Assembly (NCBI RefSeq): GCF_000003195.3
Contig: NC_012871.2
Coordinates: 60,007,802 to 60,071,801 of the forward strand
Origin: Sorghum bicolor
Taxonomy: Eukaryota; Streptophyta; Magnoliopsida; Poales; Poaceae
Reading direction: 5' to 3'
DNA length: 64,000 nt
The notes below the pieces were generated by a model. It made no database searches. It saw nothing but the letters and a program-made list of their open reading frames with translations, and was not told the origin of the DNA. The position numbers were made by a program, and so were the translations under genes. Below are positions 23,981 to 39,784 of this stretch, piece after piece. How positions within the stretch are numbered: position 1 is the stretch's first letter; each line of letters opens with the position of its first letter.

Positions 23981-24770
23981 CTTATGAAGATAGAACATTT
24001 TTTATTGAGTAGAGACAATGTTCTAGATTTAAGGAACATTCCGTCTTCGTATGAAAAATATTCTCGGTTTAGAAAAATAATATTTTTTCAAACAGTAGAC
24101 AATGTTCTAGGTTCAAAAAATAATGTTCCGTCTTTGTAAAATAATGTTCCGTCTTTGTAAGAAGAATGTTCTCAGTTTAGGTTCATAAAATTAGTATTAT
24201 AATATACGTAAAAATAAATAAAAAATAAATACATAATACAAATAGAGATCAATGAAATCCAGAGCAAAGCATAAGGAAAATAATAAAAATACGTAGTAGA
24301 GAATATTTAAAAGAATACCATACGGATACTTTTCAAACATTCTAAAATATATTATAGGACATTACATGCGAACTAAGTGAACATCACTCAATATAATATA
24401 GAACATCACAAGAAACACAATAGAACAATGCATCAATACTACATGAACATCACAGAATACATTATATAGAACATTATTATATATTATGTGAACATCACAT
24501 GTGTACTCATCACAAAAAACATCATAAAACATCACATCTATACCACATGAATATAAACAAAATATAATAGAAGATGTAACACATGAGTATCACATAAAAT
24601 ATCGTAGAACATCACATGTATACTACATGAACATCACAAAAAATATCACAGAACATAATATTATAATCATGTGGAAATCACAAAAAACATAGTAGAATAT
24701 CACATCTATACTATATGAGCATAGAAAATAGAAAAATTTAATATAAAACATAATTAACTAAGATAAAATC
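23981..24770. repeat. AT-rich degenerate repeat region
   Basis: It opens with several AATGTTC/ATGTTCCGTCTTTGTA units (23,995-24,170). It then has loosely tandem units resembling AACATCACATGTATACTACA, ATGAACATCACAAAAAATAT and similar (24,340-24,720). Unit length varies and homogeneity is low, so this is an old satellite-like array. Confidence 0.6.
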
Positions 24771-25135
24771 ACAAAAAAAAGATATGAAGAAAACCTAAAG
24801 ACGAAAGAGAAAATAGAAAATAAAAAAATGAAAGGTCACACCAAACAAAAAATAAGCAAAAAAATAAATTGAAAAAAAGAAAATAAAAAATAATGGAAAA
24901 GAAAAGAAAAATAAGTTGAAGCTATAAAAAGGAAATAAGAAAAAAAAGAAAAAGAAAATAAACGAAAAGAAAAACAAAATAAAGAAAAAAGTACCAATAA
25001 AATAGAAAAGAAACAAAAACAAAAGAAAATAAACAGGCATGAGTGAAAAGTAAAGGAAATAAAGTAAGAAAAAAGAAAAGAAAAAGAAAAAGGAAAAGGA
25101 AAGAAAAAGAAAAAGAAAAAGAAAAAAAAGAAACA
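24771..25135 (+). repeat. Purine (A/G) tract, about 360 bp
   Basis: The plus strand is almost pure A and G (AAAAGAAAAAG-type low-complexity sequence), with few pyrimidines. Open frames on the opposite strand consist only of Phe, Ser, Leu and Tyr, and are artefacts of composition. Confidence 0.85.
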
Positions 25136-25399
25136 TACGTACTTACCTGAAGAATCGTCACGTGTGTACGTGAACCACGCCTGTCTGCTCACGTCCGCAT
25201 GTGGGAATTAGACGGGAAAAATACTGCGCGGGAATCATCGGACGAGCGTTTTCGTCCGAGTGTTCGGACCGGAAGAATCCCGCCCATTGGCATAAACACA
25301 GTCAGACAAAAACAAAAAAGAGAACGATGGGCCACGTGCTCGGCCCGACAAATGCGCTCGGTACTGTGTTACCACTGGGCCTTCGCATGGCTGCTCATG

Positions 25400-25932
25400 G
25401 TTAGTGGGCCATAGGAGTTCCGTGCGGCCCATCCGTATCTCCCCTCTTCTGCAGTTGCGCTCGCCGGGGCTATCACTGCCGCCGCCGCTGCCTCTGCCCC
25501 CAATCCCGCCTCCAGTCCAGAGGGTGGCGCGCAGCGCTGAGGCTCTCAGCCAACCGAGCTCCCGACGCGACAGCCCGTTCCGCGCGCGGCTGGGCGGCGA
25601 CCACAAGGCACGGGGATGGGTATCTCGCTCATTCAGTTCTTTCCCTTACGACGCTTTACCACTCCAAGGCCCTGCTCGATCCCCCACCATCGTCGCAGCT
25701 CCTGAATGTTTCTGATGGTGTGTGCTGTTGATTTCTACATACTGCCAGAGTGCCTGTTTCTTCTACTGTATTCGATTCGTTTTCTACCCTCTCAATGTGA
25801 CTTTTCTACTCCCATTTCTGTTCTCTACTAGGTGTACCAGTTGATTCCAGGAGTCCAGCAATGTGATGCACCGCTCCCTGAAGGTTGCATAGTTGCATCG
25901 CACCACGCGGTGGCATACTTGCCTGTCGATTA
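25400..25932 (+). pseudogene. Possible two-exon gene fragment, function unknown
   Basis: A GC-rich 5' segment (about 25,420-25,715) leads to a GTGTGT donor-like site. A second segment from about 25832 lies behind CTACTAG; it reads VYQLIPGVQQCDAPLPEG and continues IVASHHAVAYLPVDYAG up to a GTATGA donor near 25938. This codon pattern looks like a real exon, but nothing downstream continues it before GLR-B, which converges on it from the other side. No family is recognised. It could be a truncated gene or a captured fragment. Confidence 0.35.
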
Positions 25933-25938
25933 TGCAGG

Positions 25939-26234
25939 TATGATAGTTCATTCCAGTGCCAACGACAAAAGGGTATGACAAGAAAAATATGATTATTGGA
26001 ATTCCCATGTGCACTAGTTACAATAAATTAATAATTCTTCGTGGATGTGATTTATTTATAATAATCAGTTTTTCATGTGAAAACTTAGTAACCGTTCTAC
26101 AGACTGGGTGCCATTTTACAAACTTAATTGAAAATTTACTATGCACGGATTAGCCATTTGACCAAGATCAATAGGGCTACTGCAGATCTTTGAGCTTCAA
26201 GCATCAACCCGCCTTGGCTCCATAGTTTATGAAA
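25939..26234. other. Intergenic between the gene fragment and GLR-B
   Basis: This is AT-rich DNA, probably the GLR-B 3' UTR. Nothing else is seen. Confidence 0.4.
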
Positions 26235-30838
<4,604 letters not shown>

Positions 30839-31250
30839 TACCTTTTGCCACAAGGTATGCAAGTTTCAGTGAAGTATGCAACCTTGTGCTGGTATGCAGT
30901 CATTAATACATACGATGGTTTGTCTAGGACCCTGATTCTGAAGTCTGGTGATCTGGTCAAGCTGGAACTTGCAAGGCAGTTCAGTTAGTTGATTCTGTGA
31001 TGCAATTACTGCCTACTTAACAGTGACTGGAAATACTAGCATATGGACACCATCTTGTCTCGGTCTTGACCTCCCAGATGTTGATTGGTCATGTAAAAAA
31101 AAAAAACATGACTGCTTGGCGCTGTGCTATTGTTTGCTTGCTTGCCCAAGAACTGGGAACTTATGCTAAGAATCCTACGTGCAAGTCGAGCCGAAACGAA
31201 TTGGTCAGCGAAATTTTGTCTTGTCGAGAAAAAGGATTCTATGTTTAAAT
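30839..31250. other. Upstream region of GLR-B
   Basis: This is the probable promoter and 5' leader. No convincing TATA box was found on the minus strand in the first 100 bp. A poly-A stretch is at about 31096. No gene is supported. Confidence 0.4.
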
Positions 31251-31253
31251 TTA

Positions 31254-31541
31254 GAGCACTTCCAATGCAGAAACCATCGTGGTTTCTATAGACATTAATT
31301 GTAGTGCCACCTAAGCATTTTGCTGATGTGGCAAGAGAGTTATTGAAGAGAGAGAACAAAAATCATAGAAACTGGGTCTAAACAAAATCCAAGACATGAA
31401 GTGATATGATTGGGTAAGAATGGAGAGAGAATGAATGTGATTGGATATGAAAAAATATTATATAGAAACTATCCATTGGAACCGTCTATAAAAAATAATG
31501 AGTATAGAAACTATACGTAGTTTCTAGCATTGGGAGTGTCC
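31254..31541. mobile_element. Tourist/Harbinger-like MITE, 288 bp
   Basis: The left end GAGCACTTCCAATGCAGAAA is mirrored by TTTCTAGCATTGGGAGTGTCC on the right. A TTA target duplication flanks it (31251-31253 and 31542-31544). Confidence 0.85.
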
Positions 31542-31544
31542 TTA

Positions 31545-33177
31545 AAATTGGATTTGTTTGTGTGGTTGTTGGCGCTAGCTTTTGTCGGAAGTAAGCCCCT
31601 TCAATGCGGGGGCAAATTTGACCGAGCCAAACTGCATTGGTTTGTCAAGTCTTCGTTCAAGATATTTTGTCGGAGATTATTATTCCATTTTTTTTTGATA
31701 ACGTATTTTCTTCTAGGATAAATCTTTTTATGGCCTCAACTCCTGTGCCTGTCTAATTTCTACCCTTGCCTCAAAATATCTAATTTATACTCAAGTTACC
31801 CAGTGTCCGCGAGAAGTGGCATATGTGTGACATGGTGTTTTTTGCTCAAGAATGGACAAAGTACAACGTGTAGGCGAACAGAAGTAACTCCGCAGCTATT
31901 AATCATCTTCTTGCTTATGTGATTAATAGTAAGTGCAAAGAGTGTTCAATTAGTATCCTCCATTGCATTCATGTTGAGATGTATATTTGGTAGTATTTTG
32001 AAATAAAAAGAAAGAAGAGCGTGTACAGAAAAGGGAAAACAAAGATTATAAGGAGTCTAGCCATCCACTAATGCTAGGGAAACAACTCTTAGGGAAGTTA
32101 TCATCACAAAAAAAGTTGTTGGAAAAAATAACTTGGACCAAAAGCTGCCACAATATCATTCGAATACAACTTATGATATGATCGAGGTGTAAATTGGGCT
32201 AGTTTTAATACTTGAGGGTGCAAACAAGACCTTAGAGTTGTGTTTGGGGGGGGGGGGGGGGTTATTCCTTCTTTTCGTTCTTGCCGTTTTTTGTTGAATG
32301 TGTCTATTCGATTTTTGTACACCATTGGACTCGACCACTTACCATCTGTTTGGTTGCTTGTACCATTGTGTTTATACTAGCGGTTCTTTTCACAGACACT
32401 ATATCTTGCTAATTCGGCCTAGCCCACGAAAAATGACTGCCTACAAGCCCACCTCATGTGTTGTGGTTCCACCAACCGCGGGGAACAGCGTCGTTGGAAC
32501 TGGAAGGACTAGGAGGGAAGTCGCTTCGAGGTCACCCTGGGCGTTTGTTAATATCAAACCGATTGGTTCGGTTCCTCGATATTCGTATAAAATTTGGTTC
32601 TAAAAAAAATTAGTATCGAACTAATTCAGTATCGGTTCTTTTGGTTTGGTTTCGATATTTTACCGAAAGAACCAAACATATTACAACAACATGTAACATC
32701 AGGTTCAATAGCCAATTTTGATAGAAATTCAACATGATTTCACATAGAATAACAGTGCCAAAATCATACGTCTAAAAAGCCACAATACAATAGAAGTAGA
32801 TTAACACAAATACGTAACATAGCCGTCCATGATAGACCCATCTTACATATTGCTAGTAGACATATTTGGTGCTAGTTCAATACTTCAGTTTACCGAGGTA
32901 CAGAACCCCGAATATACCTCGGTAAATTTAGTTCCTAAGAACTAGGTACTAAATAGGGAACCAAATTTTTCGGTTTCGATAAATTCGGTTTGGTTCTTTT
33001 GTTTTTAGTATTTCGTGCCCGGTGTGACTTCAAAGGGCGGCGATAGGTGGCCTACCGTGGGGTATTCAGGGAGAGCAACCCAACAGCGTAGTATTGCGTT
33101 CTGCTGCGCCGGAGGGGCTCTGATGCAAGAGACTGCAATCGGCGGTTAGGCATATGTGGCAATTGATGGGATTACCA
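31545..33177. other. Intergenic, low-complexity and transposon debris
   Basis: It contains a poly-G run (16 G at 32246-32261) and an AT-rich segment at 32,545-33,020 with mirrored GGTTCGGTTC/TTCGGTTTGGTTC motifs, which suggest a decayed inverted-repeat element. No gene is supported. Confidence 0.4.
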
Positions 33178-34637
33178 TGGGTACTGCTAGCGCCCGGACG
33201 TCTGATCCGGCGCTAGCGTCCGGACGCCAGTCTTCCTATGTACCCTCACTGCTATCCCACAAGGAAAAGAAAAAAGAAGAAAAATAAGATGTGAACCCAA
33301 CCCTGCCTGACCCCGCACGAAAAAAAAAAAAAGAAAACTAGAGATACGAACGCATCCCTGCCCGTCTCCATACGGAGAAGAAAGGAAATCATCTCTCCCT
33401 TCGCTCCTTGCACAAGAAACTCACCCCATCCCCCACACACGGGATCTGCCTGCCCTCAACCTTGCTGAAACCCTAGCACCCCCTCGCCCCCGCCAGCTCG
33501 CCCCCAAAGCCCCTCCCCCTTTGTCACTGCAACACTGAAACACCATGAATATGTTATTGCAACTGCGTCAAACAAACAGTTACAATAATAGATTGAAGTA
33601 GTTGAAACACCATGAATACATATATTGCAACAAACAAAAAGGGACAACAACTGTAACTTTGGGATGAAGAAGTTGAAACACCTTGACACATATTGTTGCA
33701 ACATCAAAGGAAAACAACTGGAACATTATGCTAAAACAGCTGAAACACCATGAACATATCATTAAAACAAGACTGAACAACTACTACAACAACATACAAC
33801 AATTACTGCAACATGCAGATTGAAGCAACTAAACACACACATACATCTCAAAGTAGTATTGCTGCAACATCAATTGAAACCTACAATTACATCCAGAGAG
33901 AACCATTGCAATACGGCGAAATCTAGAGAGAACCATTACAACATCCAAAAGCTACCGCAACAATAGAAACAACCCTTAGATCTAGATCCAGAGGAGTAGA
34001 AATGCAACATCAGAAAAAAAAACTAATGTAACAAAGAAAAAAAATACTTGTGCAACAACAAAAATAACGTTATTGCAACAAAGCTCGCTGAAACCCTAGC
34101 CACTATTGTGTCCCTCAGATCCAAAGGAGAAAGGGGAGAAGGAGGAGAAGAAGAGCTCAAATCAGAGGAAGGAGAAGGAGAAGAAGGAGGAGGGTCAGAT
34201 CCATAAAAGGACCCACCTACCTCACTGAAAGTTGTGCCATAGCCATTATCTCTGGCGGCATAGAGGTCACGAAAGAGAGGAGGGAGCAGGGAGGAAGGGA
34301 TGGTGCGGCTCGCCGGAAGCTGCCACTGTCGCCCTCCTCTCCGGTGCCATGGAGAGAGGAAGGGAGGGCGAATAGGTGGAGCACCAAGGAGCTAGATGTG
34401 AGTGTGGCTTTGTCGCAGAGAACAGCAAAAAGCGCAGCGTGAGTAGCCGGAGTGCAGAGGAGCCAGAGGGGGAGCGGACGAGCGGAGAAGACGTGGGCGA
34501 GTGGTCACGGACAAGACGGGAGAGAGCTAAGTGGATAAGAACGTCACGCGATTGACTCGTCTCAACACTGGTGCGACGGGCTTGTTCAACGCGGGTGCGT
34601 CCGTTGTGTCCGGACGCTCGTTGTATAGCATTTGTCC
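33178..34637. mobile_element. Possible Mutator-like non-autonomous element
   Basis: The left end GGGTACTGCTAGCGCCCGGA has partial inverted similarity to the right end (TCCGGACGCTCGTTGTATAGCATTTGTCC). The palindrome TCCGGA occurs near both ends. The interior carries loosely repeated TGCAACA/GAAACACCATGAA units at 33,530-34,080 and GC-rich DNA to 34,530. No clear target duplication was found, so the boundaries are tentative. Confidence 0.3.
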
Positions 34638-35094
34638 GCGTCCTATGGAAAGTATTGGGGATCCCATGGAAAGTGAGCTGAGCGTAGTAGAGTTTATAAT
34701 TTTTTATATTATATTAGATATATGATTGTGCATTACACCTGGGTCATAATTTTTGAATTGAACCTCACTAATCGGATGTGGATGTGTGAGCTCTAAGTAC
34801 TTTGTTATCGGATGCAGACATGTAGATCCGGTCTTTGTATCATAACTGAATAGGCAACAAACGTGTAAGCTCAGAGTGGATTATGATTCGTATCGGACGC
34901 AGTAGTCACATGAGCATGGGGTCAAGATTTGGTATCAGCGGTAGATGATGACTTTAGAGTCTTTTGTATTAGGTATACAAATATAGATAGATAGATTAGT
35001 AATGTTTATGATATCAAATAAGTATGGTTAGATTTATCATGAAATATATTTTTATATTCTACCTATTTGATGTCATTAATGCTATGTTATTTCC
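34638..35094. other. Intergenic, nothing recognised
   Basis: This is AT-rich DNA with TATATTATATTAG-like stretches. There is no supported gene or complete repeat. Confidence 0.4.
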
Positions 35095-35096
35095 TA

Positions 35097-35331
35097 CTTC
35101 CTCCATCCCGAATTCTAAGACGCATGACTTTTTTTACCTCAAGTTTGAACACTCGTCTTACTTAAAAAATGTGTGCAAACATAGTCAAATTTAAGTCATT
35201 CTTGAAGAATTTTTGTTAATAAACCAAGCCACGATAAAAGAAATGATATTTTGCATAATTTTTTGAATAAGATGAGTGGTTAAACTTGGTGTGAAATAAG
35301 TCAAACGTCTTATAATTTGGGATAGATTGAA
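35097..35331. mobile_element. Stowaway-like MITE
   Basis: The left end CTTCCTCCATCCCGAATTCT is mirrored by ATAATTTGGGATAGATTGAA on the right. It is flanked by a TA dinucleotide on each side (35095-35096 and 35332-35333), the Tc1/mariner-type target. Confidence 0.8.
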
Positions 35332-35599
35332 TATAAATTTGGTCAAATTTGATATAATTTTTTTTGAACAGCGCAGGAGAATTGCATGTTATTTCATTAA
35401 GATAGAAAGAAAGTTACATGGGTCAAAGAGACCCAACTCACACACCACCCCCTAGAAACTAATTTGATATAATATAACTTTGGATAAATCACTTATTTAT
35501 GTCGGAGGAAAAAGAATTAGCGGGTGCACACGCTACTTGCTGTCATCCATGCAACCATAGATGCATGGAATTTGGCTCAATTGTGTTGATCCGTTAATC

Positions 35600-38500
35600 T
35601 ATGTCCAGGTTCATTCTGATAATCTGTGTTGATCTGATTGATCTTTTCTGTACTGGTTCCTCAGCAAGGCTATCGAAAGGAAACAGGTTGTTACGAGTCC
35701 AGTTAGGAGGAATAATCCCTCAAAGTTGCGAAAAGTGATAGCATCTGAATCAGCAACTTTTACCTTATTTTGCCAACTGTCCATTTCTTCTCGATTTGAG
35801 TGATACTATCTCCTTCTGTTATGTTGAGGATTGCCCTTGATATTTCTGTAAGTAGGGGAGATCGCTTAGGAAGTGCCTAATCGCCAAAGAGAGGAAGTCC
35901 TTATTACTTGAGTATACAAATATTTAAAGAATTCTTCAGTATATCTGACTCAGTACTAGCCATGAAAAATAAAATTTCTGAATCTCACCTTTAATTTGAT
36001 CTAACCTTTTCAGCTTTAGTGATACAATGGTGTAACACCCTAAAATGTGCTCATTTTGAAATATATAGGTGAAAAATAATTTAATGTGTATTTTTGTGCC
36101 CATGAAATATAGGAAAAATAATATTTCTCTTTAAATGAAAATGTACCATAGGAGTTAACAACTTGTTTGAACATGCATGCTCTTGCATTGGATTTATTGT
36201 GAAGAGTGGATTTGACTAAAGTTTAAAAGGAATTCAAATTTGGTTTTGAAAATATTTTGAAATAGGTTTGGTTTTTAAAAAAGAAAAGAGAAACAGAAAA
36301 TAAAAAAAAAGAGAAGAAGAACTCTCCCTCTCTACTTCTGGCCCGAAGGCCCAAGTCTCTCCCCAGGCCTGGCCTGCTTCTGCAGCCCACAAGCGCAGCA
36401 GCAGCTCCCACCGAGTGGCCCAGCTGCCTTCTCTCTCCCGCGTAGGCCTCTGGCATCTCTCAGCCCAACAGCAGCTCGGCCCAGCGCACCTCCCTCTCCT
36501 TCTCTCTTCTCTCGCTGACACTTTGGGACCCACCGGTCAGTGGTTTCCCTTCCTTCCCCTTTTCTTCTTCGACGTGACCGAGCAGGTCTCCTACCGAATC
36601 GAAGGTTCGAGTCTGGTTTAGGCGGGTTTGGTTACCAAAATACACACCACCGCGTCCAATGAGTAGAACCAAGGCCTCCACCGCCTCCGTTTCCTTCCTT
36701 TGCGTGTTTTCCAAACCCTAAGTTTGTGTTTTGGCTCCGTTTTGGATCTCGTCAGAGAAGCAAGGAGCCGCCGTCGGGGATTTCGCGATTCGCTGCCATT
36801 CACCTGAATTCGATCCCTTGCCGAGCTTCGTGTTTGAGTAACGATGCCACTGAGCCCTTCCTTTCATTCTCTCTCGCGTTCTGTGTCATGCTAACCATCG
36901 CTGAACTTTTGCAGAAGCTTGTTGCCGCCATCTCCCGTCGCCGGACCTCTCTGAGCCCTCCCCGATCGTGGAAAGTGCTGGGGTGAGTTCGCGATGTTCT
37001 TATCTTCGTCCCCATGTCCTTGTTTCGTTGAATGATGCACTAAATCGTTTTAACCACGGACTCTGGCGAGCTCCAACCCTTCCGGCCATGGCCGCTGCCA
37101 AAGCGCTGTAGCCGGCCGGCGGCCACCTCCTCCTCCCCTCCAATCAAATTTGAGCCGTTCTCTTCTAATCTAATGGACCAAGATGGTCGATACCCCTTCG
37201 GGGTGAAGTTTTGTTAAAGAAGCCCTGGCCTTTTTCAATATAGAACCCGCGGTCCTAAAGCGCCCTTTCAATAATAGGCTTTCTCAGTTTTAAAAACGTA
37301 TTCCGCGCCGATTTGAACTAAAATACATTTTCTAAATCTACAAGTTTGCCACTGGAATTAAATAGCTTATAAAATATTCGTTTTAACTCCGTTTTGACCA
37401 ATTCAAATTGCGTTCGGTTCGTATTTGAAAGATCTACATGTTAGTAACTTTATTTTTCTAGTTTGAAACTTTTTAATTTCATGACCTTATTTAATTAATT
37501 TCTTTTCTATATAAAATTTTAGAAAATTCATAACTTCTCTGTTTTAGCTCCAATTTTCATGATCTTTACGTCTATGAAATCATAGCGATGCGTAGAATCA
37601 TTTTATAAACTTTTCATACTGTTTTTATATGTTTGGTGTACTGTTCTAATTGTGGCCTTGTTTGCTTCGTGTATGTTGTCTCCGATTATTTGTGTGACAA
37701 TGATCGATGGTCGAGTTTAGACGGTGAACAATTCGTGGTGAACAAGAGTACTTCGGTGATCGAGATCAGAGCCTTGGCAACAAGTAAGACCAGCAGAACC
37801 AAAAGGATCAGCAAGAGCAGTTGGATTAAGGCAAGTATAGTATTTGGATTTTATTTCTGTGACCATGATCCTATGGCTAGATTAGTGTTAAGTAATAAAC
37901 GATAAAAATAACTTTTTAGCAACTTGATGATTTATCTATACATGATCACCCGGGATCACAGTGCAACCATGAGGGCTATAATGGCTCTGGCTTTAGTTAA
38001 GTATGAGTAATTTTTCTAGCTCATTAGCGGTTACCCGTGTGGCGCAATTGGGGAATAGCAAACCGTGAATTCCTGTAGGTGGATCACACGGACTGACTAA
38101 TGAAACCAAGTGGCCCTAACTTGTTAGACGAACCTTTGAAAGACTTTATAGTGATCTCTGCCGACCTTCCTTGGTAGTGGGTTAAGAGGCTGATCACCTC
38201 GGGCGAAAGGGTAAATCATGACTCATGGGTAAAAATGTACAACCTCTACAGAGTGTTAAAAAGTAGTATACTAGCCGAGCTCACGGTCAGAAGCGGCCTT
38301 GGGGACATCTACATTAAGGGTGATGATTCATGTGTGTTAAATATGCTCATTGTTTATTGTTTAATGCTCTACATTATTTATGTCACATTGATCATGAGAT
38401 TGTGGGAGCTATACAATCTAGTTGCTATACTTGTGGAGTTCGACATGGACTCACTCTTGCTATTTCCCCCACCCTTCAGGAGATGCATTAGGCTTGTGAT

Positions 38501-39245
38501 CAACCAGTCAGTTGGATCCTATAGAGTGAAGTTAATACCCAAAGTTGGAGTTATCTACCGTTGTTTTGCTGCTTAAGGTCATCTCTGATTTACTATGTAT
38601 GTTATATAATTTATGTATTGTCTTTTGATATTACCCCTTATTTGTAGCTATATGTGAGATTTGGCTTTTAAAACTCGCATATGGTGCATATATATCTGGT
38701 TTTGTCCTTAAAATCGGGTATTACAAATGGAATATGGAATTTAATGCAGCACATGATTATATTATTTTGATGTTAGATTTTCCATCATAATTTAGTAGCC
38801 AACTAGCAATATTGAATATAGTTAGTAAAGATTGTAATAATTGGCTAGCTAAGAGTAGTTGGTTACAAATGCAAAGCCAGCACGTTTGTAAATAGGTCCA
38901 ACCATTGTGTAACCTTTTTAGTATTTGGCAAGAAACAGTTTGATGTATGGGACTTCCAGAACGAGGGCAGCAACACCACCATGTCTACCTTCGTTAGAAA
39001 GAGCAATGTTGGAGACATATGGAGTATCTGTCTTATTTTTGATCTGTCAAAACCAATATCTTCCAATAGACCCTGTAGGAACCTCGGTGGAACCCTACAT
39101 ATGCTCGTTGCTTTTGGAGTTCATGAATGTCAGTCACCGTTGGTGCAAGCTACTGTACAAGAAGCATTGATGTGATGCTTGCAGTATAACTTGATGCTAG
39201 CACCAGAAGAACAAACACCCATTCGAGTAGAACTATTGTAGACCA
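35600..39245 (-). pseudogene. GLR pseudogene (exons 4-5 only) split by a solo LTR
   Basis: Positions 38866-39245 match GLR-B exon 4, and about 35600-35878 matches GLR-B exon 5. The adjoining intron sequence is also conserved (for example the AAAGAATTCTTCAGTATATC block at about 35928). There is no exon 1-3 counterpart upstream. Exon 4 has several deletions relative to GLR-B (near 39010-39020 and 39070), so the frame is broken. The donor of intron 4 has lost bases (GGTTACAAATGC versus GAACTTACAAATGC), and exon 5 lacks 9 bp near 35780. The intron is interrupted by the LTR at 36031-38725. This is a partial tandem duplicate of a GLR-B-like gene. Confidence 0.88.
36031..38725 (+). mobile_element. 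Solo-LTR-like insertion, 2,695 bp, in the GLR pseudogene intron
   Basis: It begins TGTAACACCCTAAAATGTGC and ends AAAATCGGGTATTACA, with a perfect 5-bp AATGG duplication on both sides (36026-36030 and 38726-38730). The uninterrupted sequence is present in GLR-B intron 4. It has TG…CA ends, a GC-rich centre and no gag/pol. Motifs such as AACCCGCGGTCC and GAGCTCACGGTC are shared with the block at 57.6-62.9 kb, so both belong to one LTR family. Open frames inside are not recognised. Confidence 0.85.
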
Positions 39246-39525
39246 AAGAGGGTGCGGTTTATGATAATTAATTATTCGAGTAGAAAGGAGGATGAATGAC
39301 TCAAGGGAAAAATGGCATGGAGATTGAATGGTCTTCTCTAGTAACCCATGTCTGAAATAAAATTATTTCAAAACCCAACATCACCAGGTTATCCGCTGTG
39401 GCCTTGTCTAGTAACCCATGACTGAAATAAAATTATTTCAAAAACCAACATCAGTCAGGTGGTTCACTGAAATAAAATTGTCCTATACTAGAGCAACTTT
39501 GTGGCATAGTAGTAACTTTGCGACC
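39246..39525. other. Intergenic with a short direct repeat
   Basis: GTCTAGTAACCCATG plus TGAAATAAAATTATTTCAAA occurs twice (about 39,340 and 39,405). Otherwise nothing is recognised. Confidence 0.45.
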
Positions 39526-39527
39526 TA

Positions 39528-39784
39528 CTCCCTCTCTCCCAAAATAGATATCATTCTCGCTTCTCGAGAAGTCAAACACTTTTAACTTTGACCAAATATA
39601 TATAAAAGATTATTAATATTTATAATACATAATTAATATCATTAGATAGATTGTTGAGTATACTTTCATAATAAACTTATTTGGAGATATAAATATTGCA
39701 CGTATTATTTACAAATCTAGTCAAATTTGCAAAATTTTGACCTACATGTATCCCATAACGACCTCTATTTTGGGACGTTGGGAA
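39528..39784. mobile_element. Stowaway-like MITE
   Basis: The left end CTCCCTCTCTCCCAAAATAG is mirrored by CTCTATTTTGGGACGTTGGGAA. It is flanked by TA on both sides. It is the familiar grass CTCCCTC-ended type. Confidence 0.85.

Noticed and set aside
24795..25192. Minus-strand frames of 79-118 residues made of Phe/Leu/Ser/Tyr, looking like membrane proteins
   Set aside because: They are translations of the A/G-only tract and have no sequence complexity.
33530..34090. Possible CRISPR-like spaced repeats (TGCAACA, GAAACACCATGAA)
   Set aside because: Units vary in length and sequence, spacing is irregular, and the genome is eukaryotic. It is degenerate repeat DNA.
36223..37015. Several overlapping frames on both strands near 36.2-37.0 kb
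   Set aside because: They are inside the solo LTR bounded by the AATGG duplication; composition explains them and no protein family is recognised.
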